Assembly: GCA_016184115.1 (NCBI GenBank) | Contig: JACPDH010000120.1 | Span: forward strand, 19,544 to 83,543 | Source of the DNA: Acidobacteriota bacterium | GTDB taxonomy: Bacteria; Acidobacteriota; Thermoanaerobaculia; Gp7-AA8 | Length of the DNA: 64,000 nucleotides | Reading direction: 5' to 3' | Part shown: one piece after another, positions 40,280-49,328 of the stretch | How the letters are laid out: each line of letters starts with the position of its first letter | How positions within the stretch are numbered: the first letter of the stretch is position 1 | The notes under the pieces: generated by a model | Seen by the model: only the letters and a program-made list of their open reading frames with translations | Database searches by the model: none | Told to the model about the DNA's origin: nothing | Program-made: the position numbers and the translations under genes

Positions 40280-42589
40280 CTATGGCCTCGGGCCTGCGTT
40301 GTCGTCCAGCCCGCACCTCTTCAGCAGATCCCTGAATCGTGGGTCATCCTTGTAGGGCTCGAGGCGTGGGTCGACGGCGATGAAGACCATCCACGCCGAG
40401 CGGTCGGTGAAGGCCGCCTCGAGCCAGTCGAAGACGAGCTTGGTATTCCCGAGACCCGCGTGGACGACCGCGATGTCATAGGGCGAGACGTAACGCCGGC
40501 CGGAGAGCGACATGAGCTCGTGCAGCGTCGCCTCCGCATCGGTTCGCCGCCCCGAGACCGCAAGCGCGTGCGCCATCGCCGCACGGATGATCAGGACATC
40601 ATTGATCGAGAGGATTCTCGTGAAGGTCTCGATCGCCTCGGAGTGCATGCCGAGATGCTCCTGGGTGATGCCGAGCCATCCGAGTCCCGGGATGAAGTTA
40701 GGCTCGATCTCGAGGACCTGGAGGAGCTGTTCGAGCGCCGCTTCCACCGCGCCGGAAAAGAGGATCGGCAATGCGAAATGTACCCCGACCGTGAGCGACA
40801 GCGGATCGAGCTCGTGCGCGCGCGAGAGCTCCTCCGCGGCCTCGTCGAACTGCCCCATCTCGGCGAGCATGAGGCCTAGCGCGTCGCGTGCCTGCGCGAG
40901 ACTCGGGTTGAGCTGCAGGGCCCGCCGGAACGACGTCTCCGCGTCGTTGCGGTTCCATTCGTGCCACCAGAGCACCGACGCGAGCGATGCGTGCGCTTCG
41001 GCGAGCTCCGGATCGAGCTCCAGAGCCTTCTGCGCCATTGCCTTCGCCTTCGGCATCGTTTCGCGCGGAGGAAGCGGAATGTTCGTCGCGAGCGTGACGT
41101 AGGCATCGGCGATGCCGACCCAGGGAAGCGCGAATGATGGATCGCGCTCGATCGCCTGCTCGTAGTACTCGATTCCGCGGCGGATTCCCTCGACCGTTCG
41201 TTTGTTCCAGTTGAAACGGCCGCGGAGATAGAGCTGGTACGCCTCGCTGTCGGTCGTCGGCTGCCGTTTTGCTGGCTTCTTCGTGCGCGTGCCACCGACG
41301 CGTGCACGAATCTGTTCCTCGACGGCTTCGGCGATCTCGTCTTCGAGCGCGAGCAGATTCGCGCTGTCTCCACGGAACTGCCTGCCCCAGATCCGCGTTC
41401 CGTCGGCGGTGCCGGCGATCTCGACGCTGACCGAAAGGTCATCGCCGCTCCAGAGAACGCGGCCTGCGACAATCGTATGGACGGCGTGTCGCCTGCCGAT
41501 CGTGACGGGGTCGAGCTGCTCGCGCTTGTAGCGGAAGACGGTGCTCGACGCCAAGACGCGCAGCTTCGGAATCGTCGAAAGCGTGTTGATGAGCGTCTCG
41601 GTGATGCCGTCGCAGAGGTACTCAGCCTCCGGAACGCCCGCCACATTGGAGAACGGGAGGACGGCGAGTGAATCGATGCGCGCCGTGGCACGCTTGCGCC
41701 TCGTCGTTTTCGCGAGCGTGAGCGGCACGATGTGCTCTCCCGAGCGTGACGAGATGGCCCGGAACGTCATCGCGAGGTCGCGCGCCGACTGGTAGCGCTG
41801 CTCGCGCGTCTTCGAGAGGCAGTGCGAGACGATCGTCTCGACGTCGGGCGGAACGAGGCGCGAGAGATCATGGTAGTCGTCGGGGTACTCATGGAGGATC
41901 GCGGAGATCGTGTCGACCGGCGTATCGCGCCAGAATGCGCGACGCCCGGTCACGAGCTCGAAGAGGATGCAGCCGAGCGCGAAGATATCGGTCGCTTCGT
42001 CGACAGGCTCTCCGCGAAGCTGTTCCGGCGACATGTAACCGAGCGTGCCGATGATCCGGTTAGGCCCAGTGACGGCGAGCGGCGAGGTGTCGCCGTCAGG
42101 GTTGACCGTCGCCTCGCTCGCCTGTGCGAGTCCGAAGTCGAGGATCTTCACCCGCCCATCGGTCGTGAGAAAGATGTTCTCCGGCTTCAAGTCGCGATGA
42201 ACGATTCTCCGTCCGTGTGCGTGTGCGAGACCGTCGGCGATGTCGGCGCAGATCTCGATCGCCGTCCTCCAGTCGAGCTTCGACTGCTGGAGGCGGGCGC
42301 GAAGGGTCACGCCCTCGAGCAGCTCCGTGACGGTGAAGTAGGTCCCTTCCTGGTTCCCGAAGTCGTGGATCGCGAGGATGTTCGGGTGCGAGATCGCTGC
42401 GATCGCGCGCGCCTCACGCTCGAAGCGGGCTCGCGCATCGACGTCGGCGGAGAGCTGCTCGGGGAGCACCTTGACCGCGATCTCGCGCCCGAGACGCGTA
42501 TCGCGAGCCTTGTAGACCTCTCCCATCCCGCCAGCGCCGATCGGCGCGACGATCTCATAGGGACCGAGCCGGGTGCCTTCCTGAAGCAA
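40280..42589 (-). CDS. Serine/threonine protein kinase with TolB-like and TPR domains
   Basis: 769 residues from a TTG at 42589. The kinase domain spans residues 10-270 with an intact glycine loop (IGAGGMGEVYKARD), Lys in EIAVKVLP, HRDLKPENIFL and DFGLAQ, so it should be active. Next is a TolB/FlgO-like domain beginning IDSLAVLPFSNVAG...YLCDGITETLINTL (about 305-440). TPR repeats then run to the C-terminus. The ordering kinase-TolB-TPR is common in Acidobacteriota and in adenylate-cyclase/CadC-like regulators. No membrane helix is seen, so it is probably cytoplasmic. It starts 16 bp after the ABC permease gene and may be co-transcribed with the efflux operon. Confidence 0.92.
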   Translation of the reverse strand: MLQEGTRLGPYEIVAPIGAGGMGEVYKARDTRLGREIAVKVLPEQLSADVDARARFEREARAIAAISHPNILAIHDFGNQEGTYFTVTELLEGVTLRARLQQSKLDWRTAIEICADIADGLAHAHGRRIVHRDLKPENIFLTTDGRVKILDFGLAQASEATVNPDGDTSPLAVTGPNRIIGTLGYMSPEQLRGEPVDEATDIFALGCILFELVTGRRAFWRDTPVDTISAILHEYPDDYHDLSRLVPPDVETIVSHCLSKTREQRYQSARDLAMTFRAISSRSGEHIVPLTLAKTTRRKRATARIDSLAVLPFSNVAGVPEAEYLCDGITETLINTLSTIPKLRVLASSTVFRYKREQLDPVTIGRRHAVHTIVAGRVLWSGDDLSVSVEIAGTADGTRIWGRQFRGDSANLLALEDEIAEAVEEQIRARVGGTRTKKPAKRQPTTDSEAYQLYLRGRFNWNKRTVEGIRRGIEYYEQAIERDPSFALPWVGIADAYVTLATNIPLPPRETMPKAKAMAQKALELDPELAEAHASLASVLWWHEWNRNDAETSFRRALQLNPSLAQARDALGLMLAEMGQFDEAAEELSRAHELDPLSLTVGVHFALPILFSGAVEAALEQLLQVLEIEPNFIPGLGWLGITQEHLGMHSEAIETFTRILSINDVLIIRAAMAHALAVSGRRTDAEATLHELMSLSGRRYVSPYDIAVVHAGLGNTKLVFDWLEAAFTDRSAWMVFIAVDPRLEPYKDDPRFRDLLKRCGLDDNAGPRP

Positions 42590-42605
42590 GCGGAGCCATT
42601 ATCCC

Positions 42606-43835
42606 CTACTCGTACCGGAGCGCGTCGATCGGGTCGAGCATCGACGCCTTGCGTGCTGGGTAGAAGCCGAAGAAGATCCCGATCGCGGCAGAAAAGCCAA
42701 AGGCAAGAAGCACCGATCCCATGGAGACGTCGACCGGCCAGCCGGCGAATTTCGCGATGAGCTTCGACACTCCCGCCCCGAGGAGCACGCCGATCAGACC
42801 TCCCGCAATCGAGAGGGCGATCGCCTCGAATAGGAACTGCAGCAGGACGTGTCGTCCCTTCGCGCCAATCGCCATGCGCACGCCGATCTCTCGCGTCCGC
42901 TCGGTCACCGAGACGAGCATGATGTTCATGATCCCAATGCCGCCGACGAGCAGCGAGATTGCGGCGACCGAACCGAGGAGCGTCGACAGGGTCTTCGACA
43001 TCTGCGAGGCGCTCGAAGCGATCTCTTCCTGTGAGCGCATCATGAAGTTCGCGTCTCCCCCCGGCGGGATGCGTTGGCGCTGCCGCAGGACCCCATCGAT
43101 CTGCTCCATCGCCTCGCTCACCCGGTCGGGCGCGACAGCGGAAACATAGATGATGCCGATACGGGGCGTTCCCATGAGTCTCTTCATCGCCGTCGTGTAG
43201 GGGACGACGGCCGTATCGTCCTGGTCCTGCCCCATCTGGTTTCCTCCCTTTTGCTCGAGGACGCCGATGACGCGGAACGGGACGTTTTTGATCCGGACGA
43301 TCTGTCCGACGGCTTCGCCGTTAGGGAAGAGGTTGTCGACGACGGTCTGGCCGAGCACCACGGCTTTGGCGCCCGCCTTTACTTCGGCCTCGGTGAAGAA
43401 CTCGCCCTGCGACAGGTTCCACTCGCGGATGAGCGGCCACTCGACGTCGGAGCCCATGATCTGGGTTCCCCAGTTGAGCTCCGCGGCGACGATCTGGCCC
43501 CCGGTACGAACGCCGGCCGAGACATAGCGGACCGCGGGGCACTCGACCTTGAGCGCGCTCGCGTCATCGGCGGTGAGTGTCGACTGGCCGGTGAAGATGC
43601 GCGCGCCGCCGGTCGTCGAGGCGCCAGGGAAGATCATGATGAAGTTCGACCCGAGTGCGTTGATGTTCGCCTGGATTGCCTTCGACGCGCCGCTCCCCAC
43701 GGCGACCATCGCGATGACGCACGCAACGCCGATCACGATGCCGAGCATCGTGAGGCTCGATCGCATCTTGTTCCGCGAGATCGCCTTCAACCCGACTTTC
43801 GTGATGTTCCAGAGACGAAGTGTGGAGGAGTTCAT
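42606..43835 (-). CDS. MacB-type ABC transporter permease
   Basis: 409 residues. It has an N-terminal membrane helix (SLTMLGIVIGVACVIAMVAVGSGA), a large periplasmic MacB_PCD domain and three C-terminal helices with the FtsX signature VGGIGIMNIMLVSVTERTREIGVRMAIGAKG. It lacks the ATPase half present in MacB itself; that is the next gene upstream. The ATG overlaps the ATPase stop by 4 bp. With the upstream adaptor it forms a tripartite MacAB-like exporter for peptides, macrolides or lipophilic substrates. Which one is not evident. Confidence 0.93.
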   Translation of the reverse strand: MNSSTLRLWNITKVGLKAISRNKMRSSLTMLGIVIGVACVIAMVAVGSGASKAIQANINALGSNFIMIFPGASTTGGARIFTGQSTLTADDASALKVECPAVRYVSAGVRTGGQIVAAELNWGTQIMGSDVEWPLIREWNLSQGEFFTEAEVKAGAKAVVLGQTVVDNLFPNGEAVGQIVRIKNVPFRVIGVLEQKGGNQMGQDQDDTAVVPYTTAMKRLMGTPRIGIIYVSAVAPDRVSEAMEQIDGVLRQRQRIPPGGDANFMMRSQEEIASSASQMSKTLSTLLGSVAAISLLVGGIGIMNIMLVSVTERTREIGVRMAIGAKGRHVLLQFLFEAIALSIAGGLIGVLLGAGVSKLIAKFAGWPVDVSMGSVLLAFGFSAAIGIFFGFYPARKASMLDPIDALRYE

Positions 43836-44551
43836 CGCGTACCTCTGACCCGCACCTGCTCGTGCCTCTCGTCGCTCAGAATCCTGCCGTCTTTCACATG
43901 GACGATCCTTTTTGCGTGTTGTGCGATGTCGTGCTCGTGCGTGATGAGGATGATCGTCTTGCCGTTGTCGTTGAGCTCCTGGAAGAGCGCCATGATCTCC
44001 TCGCTCGTCACGGAATCGAGGTTCCCGGTTGGCTCATCGGCGAGGATGATCGCCGGGTCGTTGATGAGCGACCTCGCGATTGCGACGCGCTGCTGCTGCC
44101 CGCCTGAGAGCTGTGAAGGATAGTGCCCCTCGCGGCCGTCGAGTCCTACGCGCGCGATCGCGGCGCGAGCACGCTCATGGCGTTCACGCTGCTGCAACGT
44201 GCTCTCGCTGTAGAGCAGTGGCAGCTCGACATTCTCGAGCGTCGAGGTGCGCGCGAGGAGATTGAAGCTCTGGAACACGAAGCCGATCTTCGAGTTCCGG
44301 ACGTCGGCACGCGCATTGCGATCGAGGCCGGAGACGTCGACGCCGTCGAGCAGGTAGGTTCCCGACGTCGGCCGGTCGAGGCATCCGAGGATGTTCATCA
44401 AAGTCGACTTGCCCGAGCCCGATGCGCCCATGATCGCGACGAGCTCGCCCTGGCCTATGACGAGGCTCACGCCTGCGAGGGCGCGCACCTCCGTATCGCC
44501 CATCTGGTAGACCTTGACGAGGTCGCGTGTCTCGATGACGTGGTCGCGCAA
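43832..44551 (-). CDS. ABC transporter ATP-binding protein (MacB/LolD class)
   Basis: 239 residues. Walker A is GASGSGKSTLMNILGCLD, the signature motif LSGGQQQRVAIARSL, Walker B AIILADEPTGNLDS, and the H-loop is in ILITHEHDIAQH. The sequence is typical of the MacB/LolD/FtsE group that powers mechanotransmission ABC systems. It starts 2 bp after the adaptor stop and overlaps the permease by 4 bp, so the three proteins are produced from one operon. Confidence 0.95.
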   Translation of the reverse strand: MRDHVIETRDLVKVYQMGDTEVRALAGVSLVIGQGELVAIMGASGSGKSTLMNILGCLDRPTSGTYLLDGVDVSGLDRNARADVRNSKIGFVFQSFNLLARTSTLENVELPLLYSESTLQQRERHERARAAIARVGLDGREGHYPSQLSGGQQQRVAIARSLINDPAIILADEPTGNLDSVTSEEIMALFQELNDNGKTIILITHEHDIAQHAKRIVHVKDGRILSDERHEQVRVRGTR

Positions 44552-44553
44552 GG

Positions 44554-45861
44554 CTATCTCCTGCGGCCGCCGCCGGCTCCGCCGGGACCCATCGCGCCCG
44601 GAATGGTGCGGCCGTCGGCCTTCGAGGTCTGCGTACCGACGATCACCTTGTCGCCTTCCTTCAGTGCGCCTTCGACGACTTGTGTGAAGCGGCCATCGGT
44701 GATCCCCGTTCTGATCTCGGCCTTCTTCGGCTCTCCGTCCTCTCCGAGGAGGTAGACGGTCGTCGGAGGCTTGCGGCTGCGTGCGGTCGCCTGACCGAGC
44801 GCCGAGGCAGCGCCTTCGACGCCACGCTGGCCGGGACGATTCGCGTCGGCGATCGCCCTCTCGGGCGACCGCGATCCACCGCTCCGTCCCGACTGTCCGT
44901 TTCCGGCTCCCGCATCCTCCTGCTTCGACGCGCCCTCGTCTTCGGCGGGACGGAAGCGGAGCGCTGCGTTCGGCACGCGAAGCACGTCGGCGACCTCGGC
45001 GACATCGATCGTCACGTTCGCCGTCATGTTAGGCCGCAACTTCTCTTCCGGATTCGCGACCTCGATGATGACCGGGTAGGTCACGACGTTCTGATTGACC
45101 GTTGCGTTGAGGCGCACCTGCGAGATCGCCCCTCGGAACTGCTCTTCGGGGTAGGCGTCGACGGTGAAGTGCGCGAGCTGCCCGACCGTCACGCGGCCGA
45201 TGTCGGCCTGGTCGACGTCGGCCTGGATCTGCATCTTCGTCAGATCCTGCGCGATCGTGAAAAGGGTCGGCGCCTGGAACGACGCGGCGACCGTCTGGCC
45301 GACGTCGTACTGGCGGGCGGCGACGACGCCGTCGATCGGCGAGAAGATCTTTGCGTAGCCGAGGTTCGTCTCCGACTGCGAGAGTGCAGCCGTGGCTTGC
45401 TCGACTTGCGCCTTCGCAATGTCGTGCTGCGCGGTCGCGGCGTCGAGATCGGCCTGAGGAGAAAGCCCTTGAGCCGCGAGCGATTGCTGCCGATTCAGCG
45501 ATATTTGCGTGTTGCGAAAGTCGACCTTCGCCTTCTCGAGGTCGGCGCGGCGCTGTTGCACCTGTGCCTCGAACGGTGTCGGGTCGAGCTCGGCGAGGAG
45601 CTCTCCGCGCTTCACCGGCGAATTGAAGTCGACATAGATGCGTGCGATCACGCCCGACACCTGGCTGCCGACCTGCACGGTCGTCACGGCCGAGGCGGTC
45701 CCGGTTGCAGTTACGGTCATCGTGACCTTACCGCGATCGACCGTCTGCGTGCGGTACTTGCTCTCGTCACCGTTCTTCCCCTTGCGGCCTTTGACGAGCC
45801 AGTAGCCGCCGCTTGCAAGAACGAGGATGACGATGAGGATGATGGTTGCTCTCTTGCTCAT
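44554..45861 (-). CDS. MacA-like periplasmic adaptor (HlyD/RND family)
   Basis: 435 residues. One N-terminal membrane anchor (TIILIVILVLASGGYWLV) is followed by a lipoyl/barrel-sandwich domain (VQVGSQVSGVIARIYVDFNSPVKRGELLAELD). A coiled-coil hairpin covers about residues 95-165 (QQRRADLEKAKVDFRNTQISLNRQQSLAAQG), and then a beta-barrel with ITVTGQL-like VTVGQLAHFTVDAYP. A low-complexity insert near residues 305-350 (DEGASKQEDAGAGNGQSGRSGGSRSP) is unusual. The ATG follows AGGAG. It is the first gene of the efflux operon and would link the inner-membrane ABC pump to an outer-membrane channel not present here. Confidence 0.93.
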   Translation of the reverse strand: MSKRATIILIVILVLASGGYWLVKGRKGKNGDESKYRTQTVDRGKVTMTVTATGTASAVTTVQVGSQVSGVIARIYVDFNSPVKRGELLAELDPTPFEAQVQQRRADLEKAKVDFRNTQISLNRQQSLAAQGLSPQADLDAATAQHDIAKAQVEQATAALSQSETNLGYAKIFSPIDGVVAARQYDVGQTVAASFQAPTLFTIAQDLTKMQIQADVDQADIGRVTVGQLAHFTVDAYPEEQFRGAISQVRLNATVNQNVVTYPVIIEVANPEEKLRPNMTANVTIDVAEVADVLRVPNAALRFRPAEDEGASKQEDAGAGNGQSGRSGGSRSPERAIADANRPGQRGVEGAASALGQATARSRKPPTTVYLLGEDGEPKKAEIRTGITDGRFTQVVEGALKEGDKVIVGTQTSKADGRTIPGAMGPGGAGGGRRR

Positions 45862-45991
45862 TGAGGCTCCTGGAGTCGCCGTTGGCGCGGATCGCGCGGC
45901 GGTGGAGGGTTCGCTCCGCCGTGGGCGGGCGGCAGGATTGTACGCGATCCATGCCGCGCGAAATTCTCCAGGATGTGACGGGACGGTGACG

Positions 45992-46372
45992 AGGAACGCG
46001 GAATGGTGAACGCGAAACGCGGAATGCGGAATGAGGAATGAGGAATGAGGAACGCGAAACGCGGAGTGCGGAAGGCGGAAGGCGGAGTGCGGAAGGCGGA
46101 GTGCGGAAGGCGGAGTGCGGAAGGCGGAACGCGGAACGCCAGCAGAAGTGAATTGGAGAATTTCAAATGAGGAATGGAGAAATGGAGAAAGAAACGCGGC
46201 GCGAACCGGTTGGCTCGCACCGCGCGGAAGCTTAGTTCTTCATTCTTAATTCGTTATTCTTCATGCGACAGTACAGTCCTTCACTCCGCACTCCGCGTTC
46301 CGCGTTCCGCACTCCGCCTTTCGCGTTGCGCATTTCGCATTTCGCATTCCGCGTTCCGCGTTTCGCGTTGCC
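45992..46372. repeat. GCGGAAN heptamer arrays in inverted arrangement
   Basis: Left array about 45992-46139: heptamers of the GCGGAAT / GCGGAGT / GCGGAAG / GAGGAAT kind in tandem. Right array about 46280-46372: the complementary type (CACTCCG, CGTTCCG, CATTTCG). A ~140-bp core with a small AATTC-rich palindromic area lies between. The right array ends six bases before the stop of the M56 gene. No gene was found in the 516-bp gap; open frames here are translations of the repeat. Confidence 0.85.
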
Positions 46373-46377
46373 GCTCG

Positions 46378-48573
46378 CTATTTCTTCCACTGACGCAGGT
46401 CGTCTGCGTCGAATCCGGCCGCGTGAAGACGTATCAACTGTGAGGCGTCGAGCCCTGTGAAGCCCGCGGAAGCGAGATCGCGAAGATAGTCGCCGTCGAC
46501 ACCTGAAGCATGGAGCCCCGCGAGCTCGGAGACGCTGAAGCTCCGGTATCCCGATGCGCGGACGTGCTTCACCCATTCGCCGTCGACGCCGGTCGTTTTC
46601 AGAATTCGAAGCTCCTGTTTCGAGAGGCCGGAGAGTCCGGCGCGCTCGAGCTCGGCAACATACGCGTCGTCGACGTCGAGGAGGCGGAGCCGCGCTGCTT
46701 CGAGAGCCTCGCGAGAGCGCTGCAGAGCTTCGCGCATCCGCTCGAGCTCTGCGCGGTCGACGTGAAGGAAAACCAGATCGTCGATGGCCGGGTTGTCAGG
46801 GTCGACCGGCTTTCTCGTTCCCATGAAGGCGCGAGGGGCGATCGGGGGGTGAGGCGTCCGCGCAATCGGTGCGAGCGGCGGAAGCGGTGCGATCGGGGGG
46901 TGAGGCGTCCGCGCGATCGGTGCCGGCGGCGGAAGCGGTGCGATCGGGGGGTGAGGCGTGCGCGCAATCGGTGCCGGCGACGCGGGCGGCGGAGGCAGTG
47001 CAATCGCTGGCACCGGCGTGACTGGCGGCACCGGACTGCGCCATGACCAGGCGGGCTCGGCCAGAGGAGACGGCACGGCACGCGGCGCAGGCTGCTCCGC
47101 GGGCCTTTCGGGCCGCGGTGCGGGTGCAGGGCGCGCAGGAGGCGTGGGCTGCACTTCTGCCAGAATCGCGGCGATCTCCGCGTCGGCGACTTCTCTTGCC
47201 GACAGCGCTTCGGCGATCGCACGCTCCATCGCGTCGCGTTCCATTGCGAGCTGCGCGCGGGTCGTATTACGCGCGTTCATCGCCGCGGCGATCACCGTAT
47301 CGATCTCGTGGCGCTCCCGATCGATGCGCGCAAGTTGCCGCTCGATCTTCGCCTGCCGGACCTCGATCTCCGCGGCCGCGATCTCGCTGGTCTGGAGGAT
47401 CCAGGCTACTGGCTCGTCTCCACCGTTGCTCGCGCCAGGAGCTCCCGGCGCCGGGCCGTCGACCCATATGCCGGCGACGCCCTCGTCCGAGTGGGCGGCG
47501 TCGACGGTGATCGTCGTGCCGCTCGCGGCGCCTGTGCGGCCGACGCGCGCGGAGAGTGGAATCGCAATCGCGGCCGTCACGATCGTAAGGGCGATGAGCG
47601 CGGCGATCGGCCGCGTCGAGCCGAGATCGTCGCCGGCAAGCCCGACGAGGCGGCGAACGCGGTCGAGCAACGAACCGCCGGTCGACGCGAGCAGCGCGGT
47701 GGGTACGCGCGCGGTGCGCATCTCTTCGAGCGTCGTCAGCGCACGCGCGTAGCCGACCGCGTCGCCGCAGATCGCTACCGCGGCGTCGTCGCAGCAGTGC
47801 TCGCGCTCGACGCGGACGCGGTTCGAGATCCACCACACTGCGGGGTGGTAGAACAGGAGCGTTTCGACGACGGTCTGTACGAGGTTCACGACGAAGTCGT
47901 GGCGCCGGATGTGCGCCAGCTCGTGCGCGAGCACCGTCTCGAGCTGCTGCGGCGTGAGACCGGTCAGCGCCGACGCGGGGACGAGAATCACCGGACGGAG
48001 CCAACCGACGACGGTCGGAACGTCGACGCGCGTCGATTCGAGAAGCCGAACGGCACGGTCGATTCTCATCGCGCTCGTTAGGCGAGAAAGCGAGGCGCGC
48101 CACTCTCGCGGAAGCGTGTCGATACCGCTCTCTGCGAGGCGCCGTGCCGAGAGGAGCGCAACGCCGATGCGCACGGAGAGGAGCGTGACTCCTGCGAGCC
48201 AGAAACCGACGACCCAGGGAAGTGCAGGGTCGAGCGGCCACGCTGCGACCGGGCGGGGAGACGTTCCCTCGGTAGGAGCCTGGGCGGCAACGGCGACTGG
48301 GGGAATCGCCGCCGCAGGCAATCCGGTGGTGATCGTCGCAGACGGAACGGTCGCGTCGAAAGAGAGAAACGCGGTCGCAACGGGAAGCGCGACGGTGAGG
48401 ACGAGAGCCGCGCACGACGCGGCGTAGCGCACCTCAGCGCTCGCGCGCCGCATCGCGGCGAGTACGCCTGCGAGCAGCAGCGCGACCAGCGAAGCCTGCC
48501 AGACGAGGTGAACCAGCGCACGGCCGAGCGCGTCCGCGAATGGTCCGTCAAGAAGAGTGACGATCGCGTTCAT
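46378..48573 (-). CDS. BlaR1-like M56 family metallopeptidase with C-terminal repeat region
   Basis: 731 residues. N-terminal membrane helices (for example LVALLLAGVLAAM, VVGFWLAGVTLLSV) surround a gluzincin domain with HELAH at 217-221 and the downstream VEREHCCDDAAV. A cytosolic or periplasmic tail follows with a long helical segment (about 395-470). Then come three tandem 17-residue units of the form APIARTPHPPIAPLPP, and a C-terminal array of ~25-residue repeats (TTGVDGEWVKHVRASGYRSF, SGVDGDYLRDLASAGFTGL...). BlaR1-type proteases sense a signal and inactivate their cognate BlaI-like repressor, encoded immediately upstream with a 4-bp overlap. No penicillin-binding sensor domain was seen, so beta-lactam sensing is unlikely. 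Confidence 0.9.
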   Translation of the reverse strand: MNAIVTLLDGPFADALGRALVHLVWQASLVALLLAGVLAAMRRASAEVRYAASCAALVLTVALPVATAFLSFDATVPSATITTGLPAAAIPPVAVAAQAPTEGTSPRPVAAWPLDPALPWVVGFWLAGVTLLSVRIGVALLSARRLAESGIDTLPREWRASLSRLTSAMRIDRAVRLLESTRVDVPTVVGWLRPVILVPASALTGLTPQQLETVLAHELAHIRRHDFVVNLVQTVVETLLFYHPAVWWISNRVRVEREHCCDDAAVAICGDAVGYARALTTLEEMRTARVPTALLASTGGSLLDRVRRLVGLAGDDLGSTRPIAALIALTIVTAAIAIPLSARVGRTGAASGTTITVDAAHSDEGVAGIWVDGPAPGAPGASNGGDEPVAWILQTSEIAAAEIEVRQAKIERQLARIDRERHEIDTVIAAAMNARNTTRAQLAMERDAMERAIAEALSAREVADAEIAAILAEVQPTPPARPAPAPRPERPAEQPAPRAVPSPLAEPAWSWRSPVPPVTPVPAIALPPPPASPAPIARTPHPPIAPLPPPAPIARTPHPPIAPLPPLAPIARTPHPPIAPRAFMGTRKPVDPDNPAIDDLVFLHVDRAELERMREALQRSREALEAARLRLLDVDDAYVAELERAGLSGLSKQELRILKTTGVDGEWVKHVRASGYRSFSVSELAGLHASGVDGDYLRDLASAGFTGLDASQLIRLHAAGFDADDLRQWKK

Positions 48574-48962
48574 CGGCGTTCTCCTTCGATCTTTTCCAGC
48601 ATTGCGCGGATCGTCGCGAGCTCGTTGGGCGATGCCTTCTTCGTCGAGAGCGCCTGCATCACCAACGCCGTGGCCGAGCCGTCGAACGCGCGGTCGACGA
48701 GGTGGCGCACCAGGCGGCCTCGCGTCGATTGCTCGCTTTCCTTCGCCGCGTAGACATGTGCGCGCTGTGATTCATCGCGCACGACGATTCCTTTGTCGGT
48801 CATGATTTGGAGGATCTTCAGCACCGTCGTGTAGCCGGTCTTGGGCTGATCCTGAAGCAGCGCGTCGTGGATCTCACGCACCGTTGCCGATCCGAGCCTC
48901 CAGATCACTCTCAGAATCGCGAGCTCGGCGTCGGTCGGTCGTGGCACGTCTCGTGGCGTCAT
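48570..48962 (-). CDS. blaI: BlaI/MecI-type transcriptional repressor
   Basis: 130 residues from the ATG at 48962, preceded by AGGAGG. The winged-helix domain starts PRPTDAELAILRVIWRLGSATVREIHDAL, and the TGYTTVLKILQIMTDKGIVVRDE segment is typical of the family. The C-terminal half is the helical dimerisation region. It overlaps the M56 gene (ATGA), giving the standard repressor-protease pair. Two clear dyads in its own promoter suggest autoregulation. Target genes beyond the operon cannot be told here. Confidence 0.93.
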   Translation of the reverse strand: MTPRDVPRPTDAELAILRVIWRLGSATVREIHDALLQDQPKTGYTTVLKILQIMTDKGIVVRDESQRAHVYAAKESEQSTRGRLVRHLVDRAFDGSATALVMQALSTKKASPNELATIRAMLEKIEGERR

Positions 48963-48988
48963 GGCGGTGCCTCCTCGTCTGTTCCTTG

Positions 48989-49039
48989 TACGAAGGAATG
49001 TATACGAGGTTCTTCGTAGAATCAACGAAGAGTTTCGTA
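48989..49039 (-). promoter_or_regulatory. Tandem operators and promoter for the blaI-M56 operon
   Basis: Two 16-bp dyads of the form TACGA-N6-TCGTA lie at 49003-49018 (perfect half-sites) and 49024-49039 (one half-site AACGA), with centres 21 bp apart. A degenerate third (TACGA-N6-GTATA) is at 48989-49004. On the minus strand TTGATT and TACATT with a 17-base spacer could form the promoter overlapped by the dyads. BlaI-family repressors bind such dyads as dimers, so autorepression is inferred. Confidence 0.7.
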
Positions 49040-49075
49040 GTTGACGTGGATGTAACAAAGAGCGGCCTTGGGCGA

Positions 49076-49225
49076 TTCGTAGCGCCCGCGTCTTGGGCGG
49101 TTCGTAGCGCCCGCGTCTCACGCGATTCGTAGCGCCCGCGTCTTGGGCGGTTCGTAGCGCCCGCGTCTCGCGCGATTCGTAGCGCCCGCGTCTCGCGCGA
49201 TTCGTAGCGCCCGCGTCTCGCGGGC
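49076..49225. repeat. 25-bp tandem repeat, six copies
   Basis: Six units, each starting TTCGTAGCGCCCGCGTCT, begin at 49076, 49101, 49126, 49151, 49176 and 49201. They alternate between TTGGGCGG and CGCGCGA-type endings. Related opposite-strand sequence (GACGCCGACGCTACGAA) occurs at about 49305-49321. The array lies just upstream of the blaI operators. TCGTAGC also borders the REP-like palindromes at 9.1 and 40.2 kb. Confidence 0.9.
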
Positions 49226-49328
49226 CGTCCCGACGGCGTCTCGCCGTCGAGCGATCGCCGAAACGCTTTTCGCGGATGCGGACGCCCGCGAGGCGGTAGG
49301 CGAGACGCCGACGCTACGAAATGAATAA

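Noticed and set aside
45858..46220. A 120-residue minus-strand ORF upstream of the MacA-like gene
   Set aside because: It is a translation of the GCGGAAT heptamers (RTPPSAFRTPRFAFLIPHS pattern) with no other support.
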